Source: Arenicola marina
Taxonomy: Eukaryota > Annelida > Polychaeta > Arenicolidae
NCBI GenBank assembly: GCA_964019135.1
Contig: OZ025256.1
Coordinates: forward strand, 22,947,911-23,011,910
Direction of reading: 5' to 3'
DNA length: 64,000 bases
Shown: one piece after another, positions 1 to 11,525 of the stretch
How positions within the stretch are numbered: the stretch's first letter is position 1
Layout: each line of letters starts with the position of its first letter
Notes under the pieces: generated by a model
What the model was told of the DNA's origin: nothing
Databases searched by the model: none
What the model saw: only the letters and a program-made list of their open reading frames with translations
Made by a program: the position numbers and the translations under genes

Positions 1-1440
1 GCTCCTCTGTACCCTGGTAGCGATCCAGGAGCTATTCAACTATGTCCCCCCCCCCCCTTGCTCCCCCTATAGGAGAGTACACCAGGAGACATGGCTCCTC
101 TGTACCTGGTAGCGATCCATGAGCTATTCAACTATGTCCCCACCCCCCCCGCCCTGCTCCCCCCCTTGCTCCCCCTATAGGAGAGTACACCAGGAGACAT
201 GGCTCCTCTGTACCCTGGTAGCGATCCATGAGCTATTCAACTATGTCTCCCCCCCTTGCTCCCCCCTATAGGAGAGTACACCAGGAGACATGGCTCCTCT
301 GTACCCAGGTAGCGATCCATGAGCTATTCAACTATGTCCCCACCCCCCCCCCCCCCCTGCTCCCCCCCTTGCTCTCCCTACAGGAGAGTACACCAGGAGA
401 CATGGCTCCTCTGTACCCTGGTAGCGATCCATGAGCTATTCAACTATGTCCCCCCCCCACCCCCCCCCACCCCTGCTCCCCCCCTTGCTCCCCCTATAGG
501 AGAGTACACCAGGAGACATGGTTCCTCTGTACCCTGGTAGCGATCCATGAGCTATTCAACTATGTCCCCACCCCCCCCCCCCCTGCTCCCTCCCTTGCTC
601 CCCCTATAGGAGAGTACACCAGGAGACATGGCTCCTCTGTACCCTGGTAGCGATCCATGAGCTATTCAACTATGTCCCCCCCCCCTGCTCCCCCCCCCCC
701 CCTTGCTCCCCCTATAGGAGAGTACACCAGGAGACATGGCTCCTCTGTACCCTGGTAGCGATCCATGAGCTATTCAACTATGTCCCCCCCCCCTGCTCCC
801 CCCCTTGCTCCCCCTATAGGAGAGTACACCAGTAGACATGGCTCCTCCGTACCCTGGTAGCGATCCATGAGCTATTCAACTATGCCCCCCCCCCCCCCTG
901 CTCCCCCCCTTGCTCCCCCTATAGGAGAGTACACCAGGAGCCATGGCTCCTCTGTACCCTGGTAGCGATCCATGAGCTATTCAACTATGTCCCCCCCCCT
1001 GCTCCTCCCCCCCCCCCTGCTCCCCCTATAGGAGAGTACACCAGGAGACATGGCTCCTCTGTACCCTGGTAGCGATCCATGAGCTATTCAACTATGTCCC
1101 CACCCCCCCCCCCCCCCTGCTCTCCCCCCCTGCTCCCCCTATAGGAGAGTACACCAGGCGACATGGCTCCTCTGTACCCTGGTAGCGATCCATGAGCTAT
1201 TCAACTATGTCCCCACCCCCCTCCCCCCTTGCTCCCTCCCTTGCTCCCCCTATAGGAGAGTACACCAGGAGACATGGCTCCTCTGTACCCTGGTAGAGAT
1301 CCATGAGCTATTCAACTATGCCCCCCCCCCTTGCTCCCCCTATAGGAGAGTACACCAAAAGACATGGCTCCTCTGTACCCTGGTAGCGATCCATGAGCTA
1401 TTCAACTATGTCCCGACCCCCACCCCCCCAGCTCCTCCCC
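1..1440. repeat. ~90-110 bp minisatellite with variable poly-C tracts, about 14 copies
   Basis: Each unit has a conserved core (GGAGAGTACACCAGGAGACA, then a CTGGTAGCGATCC block and an AGCTATTCAACTATG block) followed by a C-rich segment that changes length between copies. Most length variation sits in the C runs, which reach 10-14 bases. The array starts before the window. Short open frames crossing it on the plus strand come from the repeat and are not genes. Confidence 0.95.
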
Positions 1441-2360
1441 CCCTCCTTGATCCCCATATGTACGTATATAAAAAGTGATTGTAAAACTACTTATTTCTTC
1501 GTGGAGGTGACGGCGCATGGCCGCTGTTAACCTTGACCCCATGGCCGCTGTTAACCTTGACCCCACGTTAACCTTGACTCCACGTGGCCAATGCTGTGAT
1601 ATGCAATGTTGTTTAAACATTCTGGCGGATTTCACACCCATACGGGCATCGGATGTTTCACGAGCAAAAGTCAGTGGAAGCTACGGGGAAATACATCAAC
1701 TACGTTACCTACTGATATCAGAACTACATTTGATAACTGGCTGTGGAGAGATCTGTCTAAATGCATCGCCAATAGTTACTTTGCTTTATTTTGGAAATGA
1801 AATGATGTTGTCTTAGGCCCGTTTTGTGGCCAGCAGGGCTAGATGGGGTCCCAGAACCTCGGGGACAATTAATCATAAGGAAGAAATATGTCCAAGATGA
1901 CATCGCTTAGGTCCGGGTTCGAACCAGACACCTATTGACCTGTAGTCTGCAAAACTTTACAGAAGTAATGACCTCAGACTGGTTCGAATTGAAGTAGCGA
2001 CCTGATCAATCCCGGCATTACAATATAATTACTTGTTTTTAGCTGGTGATCACTTTGACTTTATAAATATATATTCTCTGGCGTTGCTATCGTGTTTTGT
2101 TTTTTATCTACTTGACAGTTACAGAATTTGCCAGTTACAGTCAATAATTTATCAGTAGCTTATTCTAAACTCTTTACATTTTTTCTTAACAACAAAGCTG
2201 ATTAATTGCTTCGGCGACTTCCTTTTCTTTTTGATACTAATCTTATATTATTTTACTGACGTGACATGCATACTTTTGCGCAACATGTTGTCGAACATAT
2301 CAAGTACATCCTTTGAATTCCTTGAGTTTTTTTTGACGGCTGCATTTTGTTTCATTTCAG
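1441..2360. other. Non-coding stretch upstream of the palmitoyltransferase gene
   Basis: Near 1516-1575 a ~24-bp motif (GCCGCTGTTAACCTTGACCC) occurs twice in full plus a partial copy. A lone Pol III B-box-like GGTTCGAACC lies at 1916-1925 within sequence resembling the tRNA-derived satellite at 12 kb, so it is probably a tRNA/SINE scrap. From about 2000 the DNA is AT-rich, consistent with an intron or 5' flank. No further gene is seen. Confidence 0.5.
2347..2360 (+). other. Candidate 3' splice site before the ZDHHC coding exon
   Basis: A T/C-rich run ending TTTCATTTCAG stops at 2360, 23 bases before the preferred start codon. This suggests that at least one non-coding 5' exon lies upstream and that the coding exon begins at 2361. 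The reading frame stays open upstream to 2231, but that part has AT-rich intron-like composition. Confidence 0.45.
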
Positions 2361-2383
2361 AGCATTTTAAAGAGCAGGTCGCC

Positions 2384-3496
2384 ATGGCAACGGGCGCGAC
2401 GCCCCCTCGTGGTGGACTGGGGAGTTCCGGTGACGGCGCGGGGTGTGCCGGGAAGGGTCGCGTCGTCTCGTTCTTCGAGCGGCTCAGTGTGTGCGCCATG
2501 TATTGGTATTGGCTCACCATGATCGGGGTCCTCTACTACGGCATGTTCGAGGTCCTCCCCGCCCTGTACGTCCACCTGGGAGAGGCGTGGCTCCTCTGCC
2601 AGCGCATCTTCTGCGGCTTCGTCTGGGTCCAGATGACGCTGAACTGGGCATGCGTGCGGTACACGTCATCGGACTTCCGGCCCGACGACCACATGGAGTA
2701 CATCAGCGCGCACGCCGACGAGATCTCGAACGGCGGATACGAGATCAACTTGAATCACTTACGCCAGGGCGGCGAGCCAGGTAATTATTCACTTCCGGTT
2801 CAGAGTTTGCGACAGGTGGACGGCGCGCCTGTCAACTCGTCCAAGTTCGCGACCAACACGATGTACATCATGGCTGAGGACCCGCCTGAGCCAGGGTCGG
2901 ACCGCCGCCGGGTCCTCTACCCGTACTGGTCCTGGAAGCCCTGCGTGGTGTGCCAGGTGCAGCGGCCGCCCCGCGCCCACCACTGTCAGATCTGTAACAC
3001 GTGCGTCCTGAGGCGCGACCACCACTGCTACTTCACCTCGTCCTGTATCGGGCTGCGCAACCAGCGCCACTTCGTCATCTTCAACCTCTGGGCGACTGTC
3101 ATCACGTCCTACTGCCTGGTCCACGCATGCGCTTACATCTACTGGGAGATGACAGCCCGCATCGGCGGCCTTGACCTTCTACTGCCCATCACCTTTCTGC
3201 GCTGGTGCCTCGGCTGCGTCTCGGCGCGAGATCTCGTCGGCATCGCGCTCCTGTACTCGGTCACGTGGTTCTTCTTCACGTCGGCCGGATTTCTGAGGGA
3301 TCAGGTCAAGGTCATTCTCAAGGGCACGACCTCATTCGAGGAGGATTGCAACATGAAGATCACGTGCACGGCGTCGAAGGCTCAGAATATCAAGGGTGTC
3401 TTCGGCGATTACTGGTACCTCAACCTCCTCGTGCCCCTCCACATGGTCTTCCCCTGCAACGACGACGGCGTCACGTGGCCACACGTAAAGGCGTGA
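2384..3496 (+). CDS. DHHC-type palmitoyltransferase (ZDHHC22/24-like)
   Basis: Predicted 370-residue protein S-acyltransferase, a multi-pass membrane enzyme that transfers palmitate from palmitoyl-CoA to cysteines of substrate proteins. The cysteine-rich domain starts at about residue 187 (CVVCQVQRPPRAHHC) and leads into CVLRRDHHC, with the catalytic Cys at residue 215. Hydrophobic segments lie at about 36-64, 68-92, 236-260 and 275-310, the usual two before and two after the DHHC domain. DHHC is followed by YF rather than the common P(W). This and the C-terminal FPCNDDGVTW resemble the ZDHHC22/24 group from memory. A TTSFE near the last membrane segment may be a variant TTxE motif. The start at 2384 is chosen for its Kozak context (GTCGCCATGG) and because the sharp rise in GC begins there. 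The coding region is continuous, with no intron. The family call is firm; the subgroup is inferred. Confidence 0.93.
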   Translation: MATGATPPRGGLGSSGDGAGCAGKGRVVSFFERLSVCAMYWYWLTMIGVLYYGMFEVLPALYVHLGEAWLLCQRIFCGFVWVQMTLNWACVRYTSSDFRPDDHMEYISAHADEISNGGYEINLNHLRQGGEPGNYSLPVQSLRQVDGAPVNSSKFATNTMYIMAEDPPEPGSDRRRVLYPYWSWKPCVVCQVQRPPRAHHCQICNTCVLRRDHHCYFTSSCIGLRNQRHFVIFNLWATVITSYCLVHACAYIYWEMTARIGGLDLLLPITFLRWCLGCVSARDLVGIALLYSVTWFFFTSAGFLRDQVKVILKGTTSFEEDCNMKITCTASKAQNIKGVFGDYWYLNLLVPLHMVFPCNDDGVTWPHVKA

Positions 3497-4884
3497 CGTC
3501 ATCAAAATGACCGAACGGTGCATATGGACTGCAGACCCGCATACCATTTGCGTCATCAGTATTGGACCTTTTCGATATATATGAATGGAGTTTACACCGC
3601 TCAGCGTGAGTTTAGGGATAATCGAGATCTTCATTTCGGTGCCGAAACCCGTAGAAACCACGTGGAGAAGAGGCGCCATCTAGTGAAGGAAGTGCCCATG
3701 CGTAACAAGTACAAAAGTCTGCTCTTCATGGGAGACTAGCCGAAGTGAAATCTCTACGCGTCAGTCAATTCGAATGTCTCGACCGGTAGAGGACAACACT
3801 GTTTCGCACGAGATCGGCAATGGTTCGCTTATTTATGTCCGCATGGTAATCGTGACACTAGAGGTTCATGACGAAGACGCAACATGGCTACCGTGGCGGA
3901 ATGGAAATGGATTTGCCTTGAGAGCATCCTCTGGCAGAGTCGTCGCTGATTGTTATAATGCTCATGTATATTTCTGATGAAACTGATTTCCCTGTCGTAC
4001 CTCGACGGCCTCATCTGGAGGCGAAATGCAATCACACGCGCGCATGCGTCGTTGTATCCCGGATACAGCGAATGGAGTGCATACAGTGAAAGGAGGCTGG
4101 GCGGAAGTGAATACACCACGTGATACATACGCCAAGTAACATCACGGAGACGAGATTCTGAGATTCAAAGTCACAGAAAGGGCAAGGTCGGATTTGAGGA
4201 GAACAGCGTTTGAGTCATCATCAATCAGTCAATCGCGTAGTTAGCCGCTAGTTAGTGGAGAAGTGGGATGGAGAGGTTGGGGTATGTGTGCGTTTATCAA
4301 CCGTAAAAGTGATACAACTATTACATGTACCCTATGGGCGGCCTACGTCTCATAAATAAGTCTTCATTAGCGCGTAATACATTCGCTCGAGCGCGTTAAG
4401 CCTGCGTTCTAAATCTCCGCCAGGGGGCGTTCTGTTGTGTTTTGGTCAATGAAATACATGTCCATATCGATCCGCGGGGGCGATTTAAGTATAAGTGGGA
4501 GTAGCCACCATTACGTGACGACGAACAGGGCCCTGTCGCATTATGTCGTATGTGTACTCTCACATTTCACTGCCCGCCCCCCCTACCAACCCCACCACCT
4601 CCAGTTTCTGCCCCACCCCCCGCACCACCTCTAGTTTCTGCCCCCCCCCCCTCCCCGCACGTCCGCCGCTGACAGTGTAAGTGACAATACCTCGTCACCC
4701 GACCTCTCACCATATCAGCGACACTTCGTCACATAATATATTGCGACATTGCGCGAGCCCGCTGGATGGGGGAAGTCAAGTATGAAATGACATATTAAAT
4801 AGAAAACGCCCCCAACCTAACTCGAAGTGGATAGCTCCATCGCAATAATGCAACTCATCTAATCCGGCATACGTAAAATAAAGG
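3497..4884. other. 3' flank of the ZDHHC gene, no further gene recognised
   Basis: It probably holds the 3' UTR, but no poly(A) signal lies close to the stop. The first AATAAA I see is at 4877-4882. A C-rich tract lies at about 4566-4660. Short open frames at 3518-3739 and 3774-3977 resemble nothing known to me. Confidence 0.4.
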
Positions 4885-5730
4885 TTAAGGGCTGTCGACA
4901 TGGTTTGCATGAGAGAGCTTAGGGTGCACGTCTGATGATGATGTTACGTCAAGAGCTTTTGACATGGTTTGATGATGTTAAGTCATACGGTTAATAGCCG
5001 TCGACATGGTTTGATGATATTACGTCATCGTTTTAAGAGCTGTTGACATGGTTTGATGATGTTACGTCATCGTTTTAAGAGCTGTTGACATGGTTTGATG
5101 ATGTTACGTCAGAAGGTTAAGACCTATCGACATGGTTTGATGAGGTGACGTCGTAAGATTTAGAGCTTTTGACATGGTTTGATGTGACGTCATAATGTTA
5201 GGAGCTGTCGACATGGTTTGATGATGTTACGCCATAAGGTGAAGAGCTGCCGGAATGGTTTGATATTATGTCAAAGGGTTGAGAGCTGTCGGCATGGTTT
5301 GATGATGTGACGTCAAAGGGTTAAGAGCTGTCGACATGGTGTGACGATGTTACGTCAAAAGGTTAATAGCCGTCGACATGGTTTGATGATGTGACGTCAT
5401 AGGATTTAGAGCTTTTGACATGGTTTGATGATGTTACGTCATAAGGTTTAGAGCTGTCGACATGGTCTGATGATGTTACGTCAAAAGGTTAATAGCCGTC
5501 GAGATGGTTTTATATGACGCCATAAGGTTAAGAGCTGTCGTCATGGTGTGATGATGTTACGTTAAAAGGTTAAGAGCTGTTGACATGGCTTGATGTGACG
5601 TCATAAAGTTAGGAGATGTCGACTTGGTTTGATGATGTTACGTCATCTGTTTAAGAACTGTCGACAGGGTTTGATGTGAGGTCATAAGCCTAAAGAGCTG
5701 TGGACATGGTTTAATGATGTTACGTCATAA
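4885..5730. repeat. ~42-bp tandem array, about 20 copies, carrying CRE-like sites
   Basis: Consensus parts are GACATGGTTTGATGATGTTA, CGTCA, and a variable AAGGTTAAGAGCTGTC spacer. The perfect palindrome TGACGTCA appears at 5185-5192, 5308-5315, 5392-5399 and 5596-5603, and many other units have TTACGTCA. Several units lack a TGA/GAT trinucleotide, so unit length drifts. The last units run into unique sequence near 5730. Confidence 0.93.
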
Positions 5731-6310
5731 GAATCATTCACGACTTCAATTTGAAATGAACTGTTATAGACGCTGTTACGCATTTCACTCGGTTTGAAAT
5801 TGCTCACAACCGCCTGCTTCAACCAAAGCGATATAATCCGGGTATAGAATAAACCAAAGACACCTGCACAAAGCGCACACACTCAAGTAGATAAAGATGG
5901 AAATCAAGAGAGCCGGAAAGTGTTGCCGATGAAGCAAGTGCCCTTAAAGAGTCCGTGCTAACAGCCACGCTACTACCGTGGGATAATAAACTGCACGCTC
6001 CCTTTACGTTTTTTTCATACCTGCACACGTATCTTGTGGTGCAGGTCGGATGAATTCGGGTGAAGGCGACAGTGCGGTAGAAAACTAAAACTAAATTGCC
6101 CAACGTGGATCCATCAGGTAATGGTGCAAGTTGCAGAGACGGACGACCTATACACGCTCACAGTAGACCACAGCTGGGGAACCTCTACATAATAATGCAG
6201 ATGATGGAAGATGAGTTATGAACTAAAACATGAACTGAAATATATTTGAATGTCAGTGCAAACATGTACAGACAAACTGTGAGCATCTCGACAATACAAA
6301 GTGAGAGAAA
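5731..6310. other. Unique sequence between arrays, nothing recognised
   Basis: No coding exon with supporting motifs and no structural RNA was recognised. Short minus-strand open frames (5682-5882, 5819-6103) show no family signature. Confidence 0.35.
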
Positions 6311-6730
6311 ATGGTGATGTGAACAGAGCAAATGGATTGAATCCGGGTGGATATAACTGGGTTAAATTTCCCCGAAGTTAAGTGTGAGCGGCGCAATAGG
6401 GTGAATCCGAGTCGGCCTAATCTGGCTACAATAACCCGATCGCCTGTGTGAACGGCGCAATAGGGTGAAATCCGAGTTGGTTTAATCAGGGTACACTAGC
6501 CCGATCGCCCGTGTGAACGAACGGAGGGATAGGTGCGAAGGCAACAGTCGGTTAAATACGGGTCTATCTACTCTGGCTAAAACACCGGAGTGGAACGCGT
6601 CTGGCTTGAACTAAACTGCTCACAAGTAAGAGCGAACAAAGCAATAGCGATGGTCTAAATACGGGTGGGTCGGGGCCGTGTAAACCACCGCTTTCTCCAG
6701 TGTGAATAGAGACATACGAGACACTAGTGC
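6311..6730. repeat. Degenerate ~78-bp tandem repeat
   Basis: Two clear copies (about 6383-6460 and 6443-6525) share GGCGCAATAGGGTGAA, TCCGAGT and the CCCGATCGCC block followed by GTGTGAACG. Upstream (from about 6317) and downstream (to about 6720) more diverged copies keep the order 'GTGAA..., AATCCGGGT or AATACGGGT, ...GGGT/GGCTA'. Confidence 0.7.
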
Positions 6731-6892
6731 CACGCCCGGTCGTTTAGGTGCTCGCATATCTACACCTCACTGAGAAATACACACCATTTCATGTTCAGGG
6801 CACGTATGTCTAAACCCAGGTTTGCGTCTACTTCGTCCATCTTTCTTACGCAACATTTTCGTTACAATTTGACCTCCACAAAACCATTCTTC

Positions 6893-7066
6893 GCTGTTCA
6901 CATGACGTTGTCTAGTACATCTCAAAGCCACTCCTCGTTGTTCACATGACGTCGTCTAGTACATCTCAAAGCCACCCCTCGCTGTTGGCATGACGTCGTC
7001 TAGTACATCTCAAAGCCACTTCTCGCTGTTCGCATGACGTCGTCTAGTACATCTTAAAGCCAGTTT
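6893..7066. repeat. ~51-bp tandem repeat, 3-4 copies
   Basis: Units share CATGACGTCGTCTAGTACAT, then CTCAAAGCCAC and a CTCGCTGTT spacer. Copies are over about 85% alike by eye. Each holds a GACGTCGTC half-palindrome, similar in kind but not in sequence to the CRE-like array at 4.9 kb. Confidence 0.9.
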
Positions 7067-8057
7067 TGCGTTGTTATTCGTGTTAGTGCCAAACCTAAAG
7101 CATTGGCATAAACGCTGTCATTTTCCCGCCTTGTAGAGCGTACTAACAATAACATATGACTTTTTGTGCATATCGGTTATCTTGAATGCGGAATCTGACC
7201 TATAAAATGGTGATAGTGATGCTGATAAAGTGGTATTCAATGCTTCCTGTGCAGGTTTCATGTGTAAATGTTACGGAATAATGGCAAACCATAATGTATA
7301 TAGCCTGCATTCCATCAGGTCTGACTGTAACATATGGTCCTATGGCTGCCACCAGTGTTATCACGACGGGCATTGCAAACCTAACTAAGGATAACTGTGA
7401 CCCCTTATTAATCATAAGACTCACGATTATTATGTGACTGATACTAATAACCCTCAAAACGTATCTCATTGGTAAGACAATTATGTTACTCTACAAATGT
7501 AACACTCCCATCCGTTTGTGTGCAGTGCTATTCCGACCGATATCATGTTACAATCACAGAGATCAATTAAATTAAAGTCAGAAACGATAAATACGTCTGA
7601 CTGACAAAGGTCTTACTCGAGATATATATGTGAAAGCTACAATGTGGATTGATATGTCATACTTACATTAATCAAATCAATATAAATCAAGACTTAATCA
7701 TAATTAGTTCGACCGTTACACCACGAGTGGCGCGTCATAATGAGAACTCCAGGCTGCGTGGTGAAGGCATATGACGAAGTGGGACGGAATATACTGACTG
7801 AGCACGCTGTCTTCAATGGCCAAATATATCATCTGTATTACAAAAGGGAAATTGTAAAAAAAATCCTCGCAGTAATTATTGCAACCAATTTGCCAATACC
7901 TTCCGTGAATAGTGCAAATAATATGATGATAATGATACTACTACTACTACGTTTACTACTAATAATAATAGACAATGCTCCCCGTATTGATATTAAAGGG
8001 TTTTATGAATTAAAAATATGGGGAATAGGCCGATTAGACACATAGCAGATAATGTCA
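7067..8057. other. AT-rich non-coding stretch
   Basis: No gene recognised. A triplet-repeat-like tract of (ATG/ACT/AAT) occurs at about 7923-7975 (ATGATGATAATGATACTACT). The open frame at 7740-8045 crosses it and has no family resemblance. Confidence 0.4.
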
Positions 8058-9055
8058 CCCCCTAGGCGTAGGTTTATAGTCCCCAGCCTAGGGTTAGGAT
8101 TATAGTCCACAGCCTAGCCTAGGTTTAGGCTTATAGTCCACAACCTAGGCTTAGGTTTACAGTCCACAACCTAGGTTTAGGTTTATAGTCCCCAGCCCAG
8201 GTTTAGACGTATAGTCCACAGCCTAGGATTAGGCTTATAGTCCACAGCGTAGGCTTATAGTCCACAGCCTAGGCTAAGGATTATAGTCCACAACCTAGGC
8301 TTAGGCTTATAGTCCACAGCCTAGGCTAAGGATTATAGTCCACAACCTAGGCTTAGGCTTATAGTCCACAGCCTAGGCTAAGGATTATAGTTCACAACCT
8401 AGGCTAAGGATTATACTCCACAGCCTAGGCTTATAGTCCACAGCCTAGATTTATAGTCCACAACCTAGGCTTTGGTTTACAGTCCACAACCTAGGCTTAG
8501 GTTTATAGTCCCCACCCCAGGTTTAGACGTATAGTCCACAGCCTAGGCTTAGGTTTATAGTCCGCAACCTAGGCTGAGGTTTATAGTCCACAGCCTAGGC
8601 TTAGGCTTGTAGTCCGCAGCCTAGGTTTATGCGTATAGTCCACAGCCTAGGTTTAGGCTTATAGTCCACAGCCTAGGTTTAGGTTTATAGTCCCCAGCCT
8701 AGGTTTAGGTTGATAGTCCACAGCCTAGGCTTAGGCTTAGACTTATAGTGCGCAGCCTAGGTTTAGGTTGATACGCCACAGCCTAGGTTTAGGCTTATAG
8801 TCCGCAGCCCAGGTTTAGGTTTACAATCCACAGCCTAGGCTGAGGTTTATAGTCCACAGCCTAGGCTTAGGGTTACAATCAACTGCCTAGGTTCAGGCTT
8901 ATAGTCCACAGCCTAGGTTCAGGTTTATATTCCGCAGCCTAGGCTTAGGTTTACAATCCACAGCCTAGGTTTAGGCTTATAGTCCACAGCCTAGGCTTAG
9001 GTTTACAATCCACAGCCTAGGCTTAGGTTTACAATCCACAGCCTAGGTTGCAGGT
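8058..9055. repeat. 26-bp tandem array built on CCTAGG, about 38 copies
   Basis: The unit is CCTAGGCTTAGG followed by TTTATAGTCCACAG, with frequent C/T and A/G changes and some units of 18 or 32 bp. The palindrome CCTAGG begins nearly every unit. Copies are contiguous with no unique spacers, which rules out a CRISPR-like layout. Confidence 0.96.
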
Positions 9056-9690
9056 TGCTCTTGGGTCATCGTGTCTCACAATTAGGCTATCTATGTATGA
9101 TCCCGTTGCATATATCAGTCTGCACAGCTGTTTGCTGGAGAGATCAAGGAAGTAAATGTCTTTAATGTGCCGTACATATATATATATATATACATAACGA
9201 AGAGAACATTGGAGGCTTTGTTGTAAACGTTGGAGTTAGATATACATACACGCATATAAACGAACTGTGGTCACTTGCAGTCTGTCCCTGTTGTTTTTAT
9301 TGGTATTTGCATGCGTTCAATACAATCATCACATGCCATGAAGACAGTGATTGGTTAGGTCGCCACAATTTGCCAGTGTCGTTTAGTTAAGGTTATGATA
9401 TAGCTAACCAATGTGATAACGCCGACGTTTCGCATTAGTATTGTACGTATTTTATAATATATATATATACATAGAATTGAATAAAATTTGTTTAATGATA
9501 TATATAGCAATGGTGTGTTTCGAGTAAGTTATGGAGCCTATCGGAATTGTTTGCCCTATGTTCACCTTTCGTTACTGGTCAAGGGCTCAACTCGCGGCCT
9601 ATAGCGGGTAAGCGAGTTGAGCTATTGGCGAGGGTGCTCTCGCAGGACAACCCAAGCGACAGGTGCGTGTTTCGAATCTCACCTATGCAA
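9056..9690. other. AT-rich flank with a TA microsatellite and a tRNA-like scrap
   Basis: A (TA)n run lies at about 9174-9193 and another TATATATATA at about 9458-9470. At about 9625-9690 the motif GTTTCGAATCT, in a GCGAGGGTGCTCTCGC context, resembles a Pol III B box of a decayed tRNA or SINE. It directly abuts the 87-bp array. Confidence 0.45.
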
Positions 9691-11525
9691 ATGTCTACGT
9701 TTATGCAGGATAAAGGTACCATGTCTAACGTCACAAAGAGCAAAGGGCTACTTAGCGGTGATTGCGCCACTGTACAACATGCTATGTTTATGCCGGATAA
9801 AGGTACCATGTCTAACGTCGCAAAGAGCAACTGGCTACTTAGCGGTGATTGCACCACTGTACAACATGCTATGTTTATGCCGGATAAAGGTACCATGTCT
9901 AACGTCACAAAGAGCAAAGGGCTACTTAGCGGTGATTGCGCCACTGTACAACATGCTATGTTTATGCCGGATAAAGGTACCATGTCTAACGTCGCAAAGA
10001 GCAACTGGCTACTTAGCGGTGATTGCACCACTGTACAACATGCTATGTTTATGCCGGATAAAGGTACCATGTCTAACGTCGCAAAGAGCAACTGGCTACT
10101 TAGCGGTGATTGCACCACTGTACAACATGCTATGTTTATGCCGGATAAAGGTACCATGTCTAACGTCGCAAAGAGCAAAGGGCTACTTAGCGGTGATTGC
10201 ACCACTGTACAACATGCTATGTTTATGCCGGATAAAGGTACCATGTCTAACGTCGCAAAGAGCAAAGGGCCACTTAGCGGTGATTGCGCCACTGTACAAC
10301 ACGCTATGTTTATGCCGGATAAAGGTACCATGTCTAACGTCGCAAAGAGCAACTGGCTACTTAGCGGTGATTGCGCCACTGTACAACATGCTATGTTTAT
10401 GCCGGATAAAGGTACCATGTCTAACGTCGCAAAGCGCAAAGGACTACTTAGCGGTGATTGCGCCACTGTACAACATGCTATGTTTATGCCGGATAAAGGT
10501 ACCATGTCTAACGTCGCAAAGAGCAACTGGCTTCTTAGCGGTGATTGCGCCACTGTACAACATGCTATGTTTATGCAGGTTAAGGTACCATGTCTAACGT
10601 CACAAAGAGCAAAGGGCCACTTAGCGGTGATTGCACCACTGCACAACATGCTATGTTTATGCCGGATAAAGGTACCATGTCTAACGTCGCAAAGAGCAAA
10701 GGGCTACTTAGCGGTGATTGCGCCACTGTACAACATGCTATGTTTATGCTGGATAAAGGTACCATGTCTAACGTCGCAAAGAGCAACTGGCTACTTAGCG
10801 GTGATTGCGCCACTGTACAACATGCTATGTTTATGCCGGATAAAGGTACCATGTCTAACGTCGCAAAGCGCAAAGGACTACTTAGCGGTGATTGCGCCAC
10901 TGTACAACATGCTATGTTTATGCCGGATAAAGGTACCATGTCTAACGTCGCAAAGAGCAACTGGCTACTTAGCGGTGATTGCGCCACTGTACAACATGCT
11001 ATGTTTATGCAGGTTAAGGTACCATGTCTAACGTCACAAAGAGCAAAGGACTACTTAGCGGTGATTGCGCCACTGTACAACATGCTATGTTTATGCTGGA
11101 TAAAGGTACCATGTCTAACGTCGCAAAGAGCAACTGGCGACTTAGCGGTGATTGCGCCACTGTACAACATGCTATGTTTATGCCGGATAAAGGTACCATG
11201 TCTAACGTCGCAAAGCGCAAAGGACTACTTAGCGGTGATTGCGCCACTGTACAACATGCTATGTTTATGCCGGATAAAGGTACCATGTCTAACGTCGCAA
11301 AGAGCAACTGGCTACTTAGCGGTGATTGCGCCACTGTACAACATGCTATGTTTATGCAGGTTAAGGTACCATGTCTAACGTCACAAAGAGCAAAGGACTA
11401 CTTAGCGGTGATTGCGCCACTGTACAACATGCTATATTTATGCCGGATAAAGGTACCATGTCTAACGTCCCAAAGAGCAAAGGGCTACTTAGCGGTTATT
11501 TGCGCCACTGTACAACATGCTTTGC
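9691..11525. repeat. 87-bp satellite with higher-order structure, about 21 copies
   Basis: Units run ATGTTTATGCCGGATAAAGG ... CACTGTACAACATGCT and differ mainly at one block (AACTGGCTA versus AAAGGGCTA). An 86-bp variant with CAGGTTAAGG recurs at about 10573, 11007 and 11354. The spacings of 434 and 347 bp equal five and four units, so blocks of units have been copied together. Because 87 is a multiple of three, two plus-strand frames and one minus-strand frame stay open. The variable sites are largely amino-acid changing in each frame, which speaks against a real protein. Confidence 0.96.

Noticed and set aside
2781-2803. A GT...AG intron inside the ZDHHC coding region
   Set aside because: Only 23 nt and not a multiple of three; removing it would put the conserved DHHC domain out of frame with the upstream membrane segments.
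3518-3739. Small gene downstream of ZDHHC (73 codons)
   Set aside because: No family resemblance, poor start context, lies where a 3' UTR is expected.
8058-9055. CRISPR-like array
   Set aside because: Units are contiguous with no unique spacers, and the context is animal DNA.
9547-11378. Open frames of up to 494 codons in the 87-bp array, on both strands
   Set aside because: The period is a multiple of three and several frames are open at once. Unit differences are largely amino-acid changing and an 86-bp variant switches frames.
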